This document shows, in pieces, positions 11,801 to 24,118 of a stretch of 64,000 nucleotides of DNA. Both the position numbers and the translations under genes were made by a program. Location of the stretch: NCBI RefSeq assembly GCF_001540865.1, contig NC_033628.1:1054001-1118000 (forward strand). The letters run 5' to 3'. The stretch comes from Ananas comosus. Taxonomy: Eukaryota; Streptophyta; Magnoliopsida; Poales; Bromeliaceae. A model generated the notes under the pieces. The model ran no database searches, was not told the DNA's origin, and saw only the letters and a list, made by a program, of their open reading frames with translations. How positions within the stretch are numbered: position 1 is the first letter of the stretch; the number at the start of each line of letters is the position of its first letter.

Positions 11801-12214
11801 CATGGCCGAGCCCCAGAAGAAGAAGGGCGATACAAGAAGCCCCCACTCCAACACCTTTTGAATCAAGCCCTCCTCGGCGGCGGCGGCGCCGCCCCCCACG
11901 ATCTCGAACCCCGCGGGGGCCTTCTCCTCCAGGAGCCGATCCGCCTCGGAGGAGGCGGCGACGAAGCACTCGACGTCGGAGCCTGTGCCGACGCAGTCGA
12001 CGGTGGCCGGCGGAGCCGGCGACGTCATCTTGCTGCCGCCGCCGCCGCCGTCTCCGCCTCCGGCGCCGGTTGCTAGGGTTCGTGATCTCGGAACCCTAGA
12101 AACCCTAACCCTAATCGTCGTCGTCGTCGGAGGAGGTGCCGATTTGGGGGAGGGGGAGAGGAGGGGGATTCGGGGATTAGGGAAGAGGAGGAACGCGGCG
12201 GAGGGGGTCGACAT
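8880..12214 (-). CDS. WAT1-related EamA/DMT transporter, probably chloroplastic, 418 aa, 7 exons
   Basis: Drug/metabolite transporter with two EamA repeats, resembling the Arabidopsis chloroplastic WAT1-related protein At3g02690; the substrate is not known. Exons in transcript order are 12214-11621, 11492-11445, 10569-10447, 9976-9827, 9623-9452, 9214-9154 and 8988-8880, all GT-AG with continuous phase. The start is the ATG at 12214 in a good context (CCACCATGTC); the frame stays open upstream only from a TTG. Residues 1 to about 60 are rich in S, P, T and R, as in a plastid transit peptide, followed by a glycine-rich linker. Hydrophobic helices begin near residue 124 (WGLLVSPFFFWGSAMVAMKEVIP). 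Later blocks include DSQPLTVAVLAALLFGE, WHMIIGGLPLVVIS, SSLTFLTPMFASIFGFLYLGE and the last helix ALITLLAIYMVNY. About ten helices are expected. Exon 1 is very GC-rich. Confidence 0.92.
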
Positions 12215-13502
12215 GGTGGAGGGGGGAAAGGTTGACTTTGAAGGCAAAAAGATTTGGTCGCGTTGACCAATTCTATGTTATTTTATTGAATTTTTAAAAA
12301 AAATTGTTTTGATCGAAGGAGAGGGTGTGGAGTTTGAAGTGTCTCCGAAGCGATCGAGGCTTCGAAGAAACAGAGGAGGAGAACGAAGAAGAGCAACGGT
12401 CGGAATTGTGGTGGGAGTGGTCGGTGTACGCGGATGGGAGGGCTTATCATCAAGAAGCTATTGCGTGCACCCGGCGTATCCAATATCCCACTGGACCAAA
12501 CTTAGCATGTGCTTGGGAACAAAATCTAGAACGCACCACAATTTTATTGCTGATGTGGTGCTCCTAATTAATCAAAAAATTCTCTCTATCATAATTTTTA
12601 GAAAATATTTTTATTATATTTTTCTCTCAACCTGAGAAATATGATTATTGACTGAAAATATATAATGTGGTGTAAGTATTACACAGTAAGTTTTCTCGTG
12701 TTTGAGATTGCGGAGAGATTACTTCATGTACGCTACAAAAGTACGAGAAAATAATAATTTGTGTTGCGCATATCGTAATGGGTGGGTTAATTTTATTTTA
12801 ACTTTCACTTTTCAGATTTTCAATATTTTTTCTTTGCATTAGGAGCATTTGTAACCTAATATAATTAAGGATAATCTGATAAAGTAGAAGCAATTGCTTT
12901 ATATTTCTTCTAAAAAATGAATAAACAAATAGTTTGCTACCTTTCTATCTTTCTGTCAAAAAAAAAAAAAATTTCACACTATAACAACATTAAGCGGTTC
13001 TCAATACTAAAAAAGCTCCGAAAAAAACTTGATATATATTTGATTTGTTAAACATAGACGGTTCAAAAATTGTGAGTATTAATAAGTTTACTTCTTGAAT
13101 TTAAAAAAATTCATCAAGTAAATAAAATAATAACTTTAAAAATTACTATAGCAACATCTTAGGGGTGTGGTGCTCATTGTTTTAGGAACACCAACATAAC
13201 ACAATTTGCTACATAATTCTTCTTCCAACTGGGGGAAAAATATAATGTTGAATCACTAAAAAGAACAAAAAAAAAAAAAAAACAAAACAAAACAAAAAGA
13301 AGAGAAAGTGGAAATACAAAAGATAATTTTATTCTCATTGCTCTGAATCCAACACAACATTTTCTTACACTCTAAATTGTAGATACAACCCCAACCTTAG
13401 TATTATTCTGGTACATTAAAATGACATCTCAATACAGCTAAAATAGCTCTCTTTTTTTCTAATTTGTGCTTGCGCACATTCCACACGAAAAGTCATTCTT
13501 TT

Positions 13503-13533
<31 letters not shown>
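12215..13533. other. Intergenic: WAT1-type promoter side and downstream flank of alpha-galactosidase A
   Basis: The segment 12215-12500 is GC-rich and is the likely promoter/5' leader of the transporter. The stretch 12500-13500 is AT-rich spacer with A runs (12959-12971, 13268-13283) and ends in a (CT)n microsatellite at about 13506-13534 that abuts the galactosidase stop codon. A GTGCACCCGGCGTAT motif at 12465-12479 resembles the ends of the possible MITE at 2917-3695. No gene recognised. Confidence 0.5.
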
Positions 13534-13540
<7 letters not shown>

Positions 13541-13625
13541 GGAGTCAAAACATACATCTTGCAAGCATGAGCTGCCACTGTAGCTGTGAGCTGCCCCTGA
13601 ACTGATGACATGCTTGTGTGCTGCC

Positions 13626-13688
<63 letters not shown>

Positions 13689-16600
13689 CAAATTTGTTAG
13701 ATAGAGGAAAGATGAAGTTCTCATGAAGCAAGTTTTGCCGCTTAATCTAAAGTCCTTCAGAATCAGGCGCTTCAGTTTAGAGTTTCTACTGTTAGCCCTT
13801 AAAGTCGCATAAAGTCGCAGGTTTGTTTTGTATTTGAAAGTTGAATAAGGCTACGTTTGGAGTTGCGGCTGGGAAGATTGCGTTACGTGCAGTGAGAAAG
13901 TACGATGGAAAAATACCCTATTTGTTTCCGTACGTAATATTGTGTTCCGCATATTATGATGAGTCGGTTATAATATATTTTCTACGGTTCCACCGGAAAA
14001 TGTAGAAATATATCTCTATATGCTTTTTTCCTAACTCTATTTTATCTAACAGCATCAGATAAACCTCAATACTAAACTAAGCCTAAGAAGTGCAGCGAAA
14101 AGGCTTTTAGTGGTTGAGTGCCGCGAATTTATTTCTGACGAGGAGAATAAAAATAAAAGAAAAGAAAAAGAAAAACTTACAGCCCATAGATCGCGGGCCG
14201 CGACAACAGTTGATGATTTGAGCCCAATATTTGACCAGTTTGCTGTAATGGATGCTTGAGAACCTGATCTGTTCCATAGAACCACAGCCACACTCCCACC
14301 ACTAAGTGGCCCAGCCCAAACCTACCAAATCAAAAAAAAAAAGGAGGAGAGATGATTTAGCTTAATGATAATAAGAGGACACTAAATTTTAGCGAATATA
14401 TACGAATCTATCTTATTATGTAAACAGTATTCATTTTCAATGCATCTGTTATATCAATAGCAAATTATGTTCACGGTAACATCCTATATATCAGCTCTGT
14501 AAATGTAATTACTGATACATTAACATCCGTCGAACGAGAGAATTATGAGATGATTTAAGGTTTATTTAGAAGCCACACCTCTAAACCGCCACTTGATTGC
14601 ACCTTTTTCCCCTGAACTCCAAGCTTATCTGTGGATACCATGATCCCACACATAAATATAACTTTGTCTTTTCAAAAAAAAAAAAGTGTAACATGTAATA
14701 TTTTGCTGAATTATTGTCTAAGAACCTTGATTAACCGCGATAACCTCCGAATTGCCGAGTATATCCTTAGTATCTTGGCTCATTGAGCGGAGATCGCACC
14801 CGATTAGAAGCGGAGCCTACGCATTAACCAATTAATCATGAGTAGTTAAAAGGAAGTAGCCACATAATAATATGAAATTAAAGGTGTTAATTTATCAAAG
14901 AAAAATGAATTTGAAAATGAAATGTTTGGTTTTGATTTAATTAATCACCTTTGTTAATGCCCATATGCTGAAATGTGAGCGATACTCCTCTGTTGACATC
15001 CCACCATTTCCCACCTCAAGCATATCAGGATCTGCATTACAAAATCAATGGTTAGTATTACAGATTAATTTCAACGGGTCTGGTTCGGGGCGGATTTTCA
15101 AAAACCCGTATCTGAACCCAACCAAAAATTCGAAACTTGAGCCTGAACCCAAAAATTCAAATATGAAACAATTATTTCTCTTTACAATATTTCAAAATAT
15201 ATTACGTTAAATCTAAATTTTAAAAATACAAATTCAAATACAACATCAAACATTTATATATATAATATATAATGTACAAAAATTTCGGGTTCGGGTTTGG
15301 GCTCGGGTCGGGTACAATTAAAATTCACACCAGAATCTAAATTCGTTGGATTTTCGTTTTTGATATCCATATTTCGAAACTATATCCATTTAGCATCGGA
15401 TAAATTCACTCTGTTCGAGTTCGGATTCGGATAAAATTTCGTATATCCATATCCATTGACATCTCTGGTTAGTATATAGCAAAATTATTAAAGATATAAG
15501 CTATACGATTAAGTTTTTTTGCAATACGAGCTTCTATATATGGGTCTGAAGAGCGGAACAAAATTTGGATTTTAGGATTCGACGCCTGAGAATTCTGTCC
15601 GGTTCGAATTTGGATTCAGATACGATACGAGTCCACAAGAGAGAGAGAGAGAAATAAATATCTCACCGTTCCATCCACCTGGTCCTGCATATGATGCCCA
15701 TCTATCATTCTCATCAGCACGAGATGTCATGCTGAAAAAATTAGAAAATATCATTCATATTAATTTGATTGTGACTTGTGACAAATAATAATAAAAAAAA
15801 TATTTTTTCTTGCACCAATTTTTTTTTTTTTATAAAAAATGCTCGAACAAAAATAACTGCTGCTTAAAGCAAAAGCAGAAGCGAAACCAAAACCAATTAA
15901 TTAGAAGTGCGACAACAACCTGTTCCAGTTGTCTGCAATATCTCCTGTGGTTCTCCAACTGTTTCCGACCCCGCGAGCCCATGTGGCTGGATCATTTTGG
16001 CCCCTGCAATTAATTAAGTAATTAATCAACTTTTTAAATTATTCGTATATATATTTTTATTTATAGGAATGAATTTTTGATGATTATTGTGGAGTAATTT
16101 TATTATCTTATAATTACCATTCGCAGAGAGAGAAAAAAATGTTCCTTCCACAATTCTGAAGAGCTGAGCTCATTTTATTGTACCTGTATTTGTTATAATC
16201 AACTGAGAGAGTAAGTTAAAAAGAGAAAAAAGAAAAAAAAAAAGAGTATTTTTCATGTAGACAAAAATTAACAAAGTTTACCTCTCCTGTGGGCTTGTTC
16301 CAGGATTGTTGCAGTTATCATATTTCAAATAATCAACCCCCTTCAAAATAACAAATTAAATGATAATAAATACATAACCAAGAGAAACAGAGAGAGAAAA
16401 AAAAGAAATATATATATATATATATATATAGTTGAGCTAGAATACTATCGATAGCAAACCGGCACTTTTGCCACCCATTTGCTTTCGATGATGGAGCCTC
16501 CAAATTGATGATCGACACTGTTGAATATGATCTATACCATTTGAAGTATTTAGAAATTAAATTTTATACATTTTCGATATTATTCTCTTATCCATCGAGT

Positions 16601-16969
16601 GGACACAAAAATGAACAGCTGAAAATGAATATTCTTAAAAAAATGATGATAGGAGTATTGTAATCAAGATCAAGAGTATAGATCTTGTTTTAAATAGTTT
16701 AAAGAATTTTCTAACAAAAATTCAATTGATTTGGATATCTTTACGCCGTTAAACGAGAAAACGCCTCATATCGACCATTAAAATTACAAATTTTGAAACC
16801 CTTTGATCATTAGGTAAATAATATCGAAAAGATTTGAAATTCAATTTCTAAATATTTCAAGTAGTATAGATCATGTTCAACGGTGCCGATCGTCGATTTG
16901 GAGGCTCCATCATCGAAAACAAATGGGTGGCAAAAATGTCGGTTTGCTATCGATAGCATTCTAGCTCAA

Positions 16970-17026
<57 letters not shown>

Positions 17027-20000
17027 ATGATAGAAATTAATTATATGACTATAGTTTTATTTTTATTAATTAGTTGTTGAAATCCAATAAATAGAGGCAT
17101 ACCCATGAGGCAAATGTTTTGGCATCTTGATCTTCATGTCCAAGTGAACCAGGCATTTTCCCACTACATGTTTGTGACCTAAAAAATTTCATAACACAAA
17201 CCTTTCATTAAGTCAAATATGTATTAATTAAGAATTATTTGATTATTGATTATACAAATTTGATTTAAAAGGAAAAAAAGCCTTGAGTTCCATGATTATA
17301 TAGTAACATCATATTCTTTTGATAACTTTTCTAAGAAAAAAAATGAAGAGTTTTATTGATAATTGATTGATGTGGTTAAGTAAACCTACGTACCCGGCGT
17401 CGCTATAAATTCCAAGCTTGAGTCCCTTTCCATGGACATAATCTGCAAGAGCTTTTATGCCTGAGGGGAATGTTGATCCCTTGGCAACTAAATTTCCCTG
17501 ATAAAAGAAAATGTAAATAATTGCTTTTTAGTACAAATAATATGAAAATTTTCAAGTTGATTTTGTGTAAGATTTTTTAGATTAGCGTAATCTTTGGATG
17601 TTAAGAAGTTAGAAGAACAAATTTTATTACATCTAGCATCTTCTTCCTTTTTTTCTTTATTTTCTTTTGCAATTAACTTAGGGCGTGTTTGGTCGTTTTC
17701 TGCTTCTACTTTAAGCAACAAATTCGACCAGTAATAAAGTGTTTGGCAATTGAAAAATATATGTAGCTTCTGTCATAGGAAAACCATTTTGGACCCTAGC
17801 TAGTTGCAGAAATTCTAATTTCAAAGCTAGTTCTGACTACCGACGTTATTTTTACTGCACAACGTATTGGAGCGCTGGCGAGGGAGTGAGTTGAGTATTG
17901 TAGAGCTAGGTGGCTCTTTCGAATTTTTTTGGCCCCTTTTTTTTTTCTTTTGGTTTTTTTGCTTGTTTTTTTTGACCTTCTTTTTTTCTCTATTGGTTTT
18001 TCTCTTTTCTGAGGCTTTGCTATCTCATTCCATATAGCTAAATTTATTTACTAAATAAATGAAGCAGCTAGCGTGCTATATTTTTCCTTAAAAAAAAAAA
18101 GTTTTGATTAGATTTGTAGACATCAGGGAGACATTAATATTGCACTTTATCTCCAAACAACATTTTTCAAATAAAATTTGATCAAAGTGGAATCTCTAGC
18201 TTTTAGGTCCAATACCTAGAGGAAATTAAATGGCCTCACCTGAGAATCTCTGTTGTATTCTCCCCAGCAATCATCTGAGTTGTTGAATACAAATTAACCA
18301 AAGAAGTAAAAAGGAAAATACACTGTTGTTAGCATATGATCACTTAACAATTAACATTAAATTATCTTCTCAATCACTTACAATCAAATTAATAAAAGAG
18401 GAAAATAATAGAGAGGGTACAAACCTATATTAATATATTCATACCCCAACTTTGCTAGGCCACTATTTACCATTGCATCAGCTGCACCAACCAAAAAAAA
18501 ACATAACCACTTGTTTATACATCAATTAATGCAATTATAAGCAAAATTGGATATTTAATATCATTGCTACTGCTGCTAACATTAATTATTGATTAGCTTA
18601 ATGTCATGCTTTGAGTTAGGTAAAATGTAGTTAGTAGTTAATTCGCAAATAAATGGACTTAGCTGTCGCAAATTTTCGGATTTCGACGTATCAACAGCTG
18701 ATTGAATTTAGTTGTCCTTTTAGACAGAAAAAAGTTGGAGCATGCACCAACCTCATGCGAATTTTATCGTAATGACGTTATATTTTGAAATATGTATCTG
18801 AACTTTAAACGTTCTAATTCGTTCGCGATCTTTTTGACTAAAATTTTCATCAAATAATAGAACAGTAATTCTATTTGTGATCTATTAATTTTTATGTCAA
18901 TTAGGGCATATTTGAAATCTTGGATATTTTAGTGTTTTTTTAGTTTTTATTACTTAGAATTGATGTATCTCAAAATATGTAACTTCATTTACATATTTTC
19001 TATATTATATATATATATATATATTATATATTATAATTATATATATATATATATATATAATTATATATTATATATATTAATATATAAGTATATTATTTAT
19101 TTATTTATTTACATGGTTCCAATATTTTCTTTATGAACCTTAACAACACAACAAGCGCACAGGTCAAAAGGCAATTGTGCTAGAAAACTGTGAGAATTAT
19201 TATATTCAATGAAAAGTTAGTTGTTTAATTTACACATAAAATAAAAACAATTAGTTAAAATTCATATATGAAAACAGTATATATGTTTAATATAAAATAA
19301 TCTCCAAAGGTTAAGCATATAAATTCTAAATACTTTTGCAGAAAAAAAATTAATTATTCATAAGATTAAATGTGACAGTAATTATATTATTGAAGTGTCC
19401 ACGAAATCTAATGTAACTAATATATATATTTTTTGAGAGAGATAGGTAGCACGCTACGTACTCGGTTCGTTTATTTTATTTAAAAATAAATTTAGCTAGA
19501 AATGTGAATCAATTAAGATTCGAACTTGAATATTGGATACCAACCATTAAGTCCTTTGTCACTTACTTTAGAAACGGTCGGTGTGATGTAACTAATATTA
19601 TTATTCCAAAAACGTTGACCCGTGTATGATCTGAGTCGTCTGGTGAAATGTCTCCTTTAATTCGTACTATCCAACATAGTGGTTAAGATCGAAGGATACA
19701 ACGTCGCTTTTAGCGTCACTTTTTTTTATTATTGTGTGCATGGAATTTATAGGTACTAGCCTTTCAATTCCGTAGCCTCTCGTTCACGTAAACAGATAAA
19801 GCCTTATCGTGCATTTGAATTTAATGAACTGCAGTAGTTAAAACTATGCTCAAATTGACCGTAGTTTTAACTTCATCAGTCGTTGGAGAGAATAATTTTA
19901 AACAGAAGAAAAACTTATCTGCCAGATCATCTTTGAAACAAGAAATCTATTTATCTCCTAATTAATTAAGTGTAATATTTTGTAAATGCACTTCGCAACT

Positions 20001-22004
20001 GCATGTAAATTATAGCTGATGATGTATTTTTAGTTGCATGTATCTTGAATTAAGTTATGATTTAGATATTAATACCATCCAACCAAATGATCTCTTATTA
20101 TAGTTTTTTTTTCTTTTTTAAGGGTAATAATTAATGTGTTATTCTTATCCATGGTTATGTGAGGATATTCTTGTGGATATAAGGTACGGAGAATATATGG
20201 CACATACGGCGCCACATATTCCTAACTTTGGTCCGTGAATCTTAGTTCACCGTGCACAAAGATACATGAAAAAAAAAGAAAAAAAAAATGTTAGGAACGA
20301 TTTTCAACATGAGACTATTTTATTTGATATTTACAATTTATATTCCTCAAATAAATTATATTAAACTATCTGAGATAATAAAAAATAAAAAATAATAATA
20401 TAATCATTTTATACACTAGAATAATATTAAAAAAATTATTCATATATATAGGAGAGAGGAGAGAGAGAGAGAGAGACCTGTTTCACGTATTACTTGCTCG
20501 TTGATGTTGCAGTAGAAGTGGTTCCAACTATTCCACCTAAATAAACAATTTATATATGTATATTAGTTATTGAAACAAAATAATTAACGAGTCCAAAAAA
20601 TAAATATCGAATTAAATAATTTTAAATTGAGGTATTTAATTCTCCTTTTTTAAGTAAGAAAAGTTAATTGGAACTTAATTATTAGTATTTTAAAACCCAA
20701 GTAGTGGAGTAGGAAAAAAAAAAATTAAAAAAAAAACGAAACAAGAGTCAAACTACACCTCGACCTTTTGACCCAAATGGTTGTGGTAGGTGACGACATA
20801 TATAATCTCTAACCCACTCAATTATTATTCCAACCTCCTCATTGAAACCGTTTTGTTCACACACATATATTATATATATACATATATTGATCTTTTCTTT
20901 TTGCTTTTATCTGTCCTCTTTGAACGCATAGGTCAAACTCTTTTCCTTTTAACCAATTATCCAATTATTAACAAATCTAAATTTAATTCCAAATTTAATT
21001 TGTTCCATCCTTTGGAAAGTCATGCCTTAAGTACACAAATTTATGCTCTTTCTTTTTGTTCCTGGGAAATGAGTAAAAAAATATTTCGTTGGGAAAAATA
21101 AAATAATTTTTTTTTCCAGATAAATAATTCGGAATAGGAAATTAATACTATCTTTCCATTGAATCTGGAAAAAAAAAAAAAACTTTGCAAAAAAATTATT
21201 TTTTCTAAAAACTAAAGGACAAAAAAAACCTTTTTTATTACTGAGAAATTATTAATTTTTTGAGAAACTAAACATATCCTTACTAATTAGTGATTCAATT
21301 TTGAATAACCACTATTATATATAATTATATATACACAAGAAAATATAGCACATATATATCCTTTCGCTAAATTAAATATGCTATATTCTATTTTTACTTC
21401 TGTTACTTTCTACTATTTTCCGTTAAAACAATAAAAATACATTTCTTTAGGCTTTTTATATTATTATTATTCTTTAATTAGTAATAGTAACACCACCAAA
21501 AAAAAAAAAAGAAAAGGAGAAAACTACAAATTCAATTCCCTTTTTTTTATATACGATACATAATAATTTTTTATGCAGTTCATAATTATACATGTGAGGT
21601 CGCATTCTCACACAACCACACTGTCCACAGCTCTATCATTTTATCTATATCTATTACGTACATACCTTGTTACATATACGTACGCATATATGAATGTGTA
21701 TACATATATAATAATATATATATATACACGTACGTGCATGGCTAAGTAGTAATTAACACTACAATACATTATTTCATGCCTTATTGAAAATTAATGAGAA
21801 ATATATGCATGTATTAATTTACCCCATTTGAGGAGTTCGACCAAGGCCATTCTCTAAAGCGGCCCTTCTCCTATGCCGCATGATCTCGACCGTCGAACTC
21901 GAACCCCCGATGATTCTCGCCCCCATCACGGCCGTCGAAATCGCGAGGAGGATGAGGAGGAGGAGGAGGAATAAGAAAAGGGACTCATGTGCCCTATAAC
22001 CCAT
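13534..22004 (-). CDS. Alpha-galactosidase A, GH27 (melibiase), 412 aa, 15 exons
   Basis: Hydrolyses terminal alpha-1,6-galactose from raffinose-type oligosaccharides, galactomannans and galactolipids; plant members act in cell wall, vacuole or seed. Exons are 22004-21823, 20536-20478, 18481-18425, 18274-18240, 17497-17394, 17178-17103, 16340-16282, 16183-16118, 16003-15920, 15731-15667, 15031-14949, 14816-14726, 14628-14579, 14321-14181 and 13620-13534, all GT-AG. The start is the ATG at 22004; an upstream in-frame codon is only TTG. Residues 1-33 are a strong signal peptide. The catalytic barrel starts at TPQMGWNSWNHF. The nucleophile is D179 in YLKYDNC and the acid/base is D234 in the R230-TTG-D234 pattern. 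A beta-sandwich C-terminal domain ends in KMYVLTP. The sequence resembles coffee-bean/AGAL1-2-type enzymes. Introns are swollen by MITEs, giving 8.5 kb against 3.1 kb for the neighbour. Transcription probably starts near 22115-22120. Confidence 0.95.
13627..13686. repeat. 60-bp homopolymer A run (T on the coding strand) at a splice acceptor
   Basis: Sixty consecutive A residues. On the coding strand of the alpha-galactosidase this is a T60 run directly followed by GGGCAG and the last exon, so it forms the polypyrimidine tract of the last intron. Its true length may differ from the assembly. Confidence 0.9.
15059..15466. mobile_element. Mutator-like MITE in an alpha-galactosidase A intron, 9-bp TSD
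   Basis: GGTTAGTAT at 15050-15058 recurs at 15467-15475 as a perfect 9-bp target-site duplication, the length made by Mutator-like elements. The insert is a formulaic sequence of GGTTCGGG/AACCCG-type words. Its right end, read inwards (AGAGATGTCAATGGATATGG), loosely matches the left end. Similar formulaic DNA occurs at about 32310-32800 and 44820-44945. Confidence 0.6.
16431..16970. mobile_element. MITE with about 130-bp terminal inverted repeats, in an alpha-galactosidase A intron
   Basis: GTTGAGCTAG at 16431 and CTAGCTCAAC ending at 16970 open long imperfect inverted repeats. These include a CTATCGATAGCAAACCG block and a GATGGAGCCTCCAAAT block on each side. The element sits inside a (TA)n microsatellite (16409-16430 and 16973-17021), consistent with a TA target. 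The small open frames at either end are the repeat arms read as protein and are not genes. The core is related to that of the element at 25796-26323. Confidence 0.8.
16973..17021. repeat. (TA)n microsatellite
   Basis: An uninterrupted TA dinucleotide tract flanks the MITE on its right. A shorter tract flanks it on its left, so the element probably inserted into an existing microsatellite. Confidence 0.85.
17677..18235. other. Large intron segment with a Tourist-like 5' end, 3' end not found
   Basis: TTAGGGCGTGTTTGGTCG at 17677 has the look of a PIF/Harbinger-type MITE start after a TTA target. I could not locate a matching end before the next exon at 18240, so the element is at best truncated. 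The rest is T-rich intron sequence. Confidence 0.3.
18482..20477. other. Long second intron of alpha-galactosidase A
   Basis: Two kilobases of AT-rich intron. It contains an AT-repeat block at about 19004-19080 and a SINE-like copy at 19435-19583, listed separately. No coding signal. Confidence 0.7.
19435..19583 (-). mobile_element. tRNA-like SINE copy
   Basis: Read on the minus strand this contains an exact pol III B-box core GTTCGAATC (19518-19526 as GATTCGAAC), followed by a TGATTCACATTTC-like block, AGCTAAATTTATTTTTA and a GTAGCGTGCTACCTATCTCTC end. The copies at 60869-61017 and about 37780-37858 share the same order of blocks. A tRNA-derived SINE is the best reading. Confidence 0.45.
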
Positions 22005-22144
22005 GGCTATATACAAACACTTAGTTTCTCAACAAAGTGCTTCTCCTCCCCTCTCCTATATATATATATATATATATGTATGCAATATTTACTATGCGCT
22101 TGTGAAACGATAGAGAGTTTAAGGAGCCAAAGCCCCAAACGCAG

Positions 22145-22152
22145 TTTATATA
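22145..22152 (-). promoter_or_regulatory. TATA box of alpha-galactosidase A
   Basis: TATATAAA on the minus strand, about 140 bp upstream of the ATG at 22004, in a CCTATATAAAC context typical of plant core promoters. It would place transcription start near 22115-22120. Confidence 0.7.
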
Positions 22153-24118
22153 GGGGACTCCATGTTGGAGGGAGTGGGCCCCACACTTGAGAAAAAAAAG
22201 AAAATTTAAATGAAATTTGCTCTCCTGTGTTCTTTTTAAACTTGGGACCTTCCCCTTTTTTTTTTTCTGTGGGAACTTTCCTCGCATAAGTTCATAAATT
22301 CATGCACCGTATCACCGCCGAGGAAAATTTGGTGGGGTTGTTCATTATGGAACTGTTTCATTCACGGATTAACGAGTGACGTAGAAGAGGACTCTGGTAG
22401 CTTTCTTATTATCTGTTCCGCAACACATATAAGGAGACGAGGCACGTAAAGAATCTAAAAGTATCAAAAGCAATCCAATCCGATTCCGGTTCTCGAATAC
22501 TCAAAAATGGACGAACTACTGTGGTTTGTAGTAAAAGTGCTTAATTACTATTAAAATAAATAAACTTAATTTGTCAAATTCTTTCTCTTTTATTGCTTTT
22601 TGTTGTAGAAATTTTTAAATTTTTTTTTATTGTATGGTTCCAATTAATTCTATGATCACTATTTCATGCATGCACAAAAAAGAAAAAACCTCTTCTGTAG
22701 TACGTAATAGCATAGAAATTGCTTTATTTTTGTTTCTCAAATATTTATTAGACATTATTTTTTTTTGTTTAGAAACAAAGATATATAAGAACAAAACCAT
22801 AAATAAATTATCTTATTATTTTTTTGTTATAAATATTACGCAATATTTGATTCGGTAAATTAGGATCTGCGGTTGTTGGGTCCAGTTGGTACGCTGAACA
22901 GCGTAGTCTCGTTGATTTCCACGTCCAACGTCGAACACCGAGAGGCCCGCTCAGCAAATCAAAACGTGCCACGTTTCATTTAATGACGCGTGGCGGAGGG
23001 GGGTAGGGCGAGGATCCTGTGCGGTGTTTTGGGGAGTGTGAGACGGGGTCGGAAAAAGGGTTTCGGGTCGTGGTTAATTTGGTGTTATGCGAACCGAGTC
23101 GCCCGAATAAGTGTGATCGGTGGGACACGTCGCTTTGCGGTTTGTCCGTTCAAGTGGCCCTGTGGGGACCAAACCCTCCCACCTGTCCCCACCAAATCCA
23201 CCGAATCCAGCCTAGGAACGCAAATGGATTCGGGTCGGTAGAGTTTTGCGCCCGGTTGATCTGTCCGAATATGACGATAAATGAAGGCCAAAAACAAAGA
23301 AAAAGCAAAAAATTTCTTTTCGTTTCTCAATCAGTTTCAATGCACAAAAAATTCGGTTCTATTCAGATTTGTTCTGAATAGAATAGTAAATAAGCATAAG
23401 AACAATTCCTCCCGAATCTATTCCAATCAGTCAAGAAAACGGACAGTAGTAGCTAAAAGATAGGGCTGTCAACTTGCCGAACACGAGCGAGCTTGGACCA
23501 ATTCGTGTTTGATTCATTTAATAAGCGAGCAAAATATGACCTAGCTCATTAAAATATTAAGTAGAAAAATCGAGCTCATATTTGATTTGCTTATTAACAA
23601 GCTAAACACGAACTGACTCGCAAATAACAAACTAGATTATTAGCCCTACTAGTGTGTGAAAAGGTGAAACAAAATTAAAATTTCAAATTATATATATATA
23701 AACTCACACGCACGAACTCATTTCGAACCAAACACGAACAAGCCCACTCCAGCTCTTGTTTAGCTCGTTTAATTGATCAAAGATCTTATTTCGAGCGGAA
23801 CACGAGCCGACTTGCGAGCAACAAACTGAATTACCAGTCTTATTGGAGGACTCTTTCTGCTTTCAGATCTCTGTTCGATTTGCATTCCTAATCTTGCTGT
23901 ATGTCAGAAACGATCTACGAAGAGAAAAAGAAAGAGAAAGAGAAAGAGAGAGCGGACAAAAGGTCGCCGCAGATAGACAAAGGTGGAGCTAGCAGAAGAC
24001 ACAGCGTGCGAAGATATCACTGTCGCTTATGCGTTACGTTATGGCAAACAGGAATTGTTGTAGATCCATTAAGCATAGCACTAACGAGATAGCACATCAA
24101 AAGAATAAAAATATTTTT
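22153..24118. other. Intergenic between the two alpha-galactosidases, left part
   Basis: Promoter DNA of galactosidase A lies at the left. A GC-rich island at about 22880-23260 has open frames in several registers but no family resemblance. The stretch 23463-23850 is a formulaic dispersed repeat (GGGCTGTCAAC start; words such as CGAACACGAGC) of the type common in plant genomes. No gene recognised. Confidence 0.45.

Noticed and set aside
12215..12247. Upstream extension of the WAT1-type protein by 11 residues
   Set aside because: The extension begins at TTG; the first ATG, at 12214, has a good context.
11858..12635. Several open frames antisense to exon 1 of the WAT1-type gene and its promoter
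   Set aside because: GC-rich shadow frames with no domain and with codon use mirroring the true exon.
16333..17080. Two small open frames with nearly the same peptide ([24 protein letters not shown]), one on each strand
   Set aside because: They are the inverted-repeat arms of a MITE translated into protein; repetition is explained by the TIRs.
22005..22016. Four-residue N-terminal extension of alpha-galactosidase A
   Set aside because: It starts with TTG; the ATG at 22004 opens a standard signal peptide.
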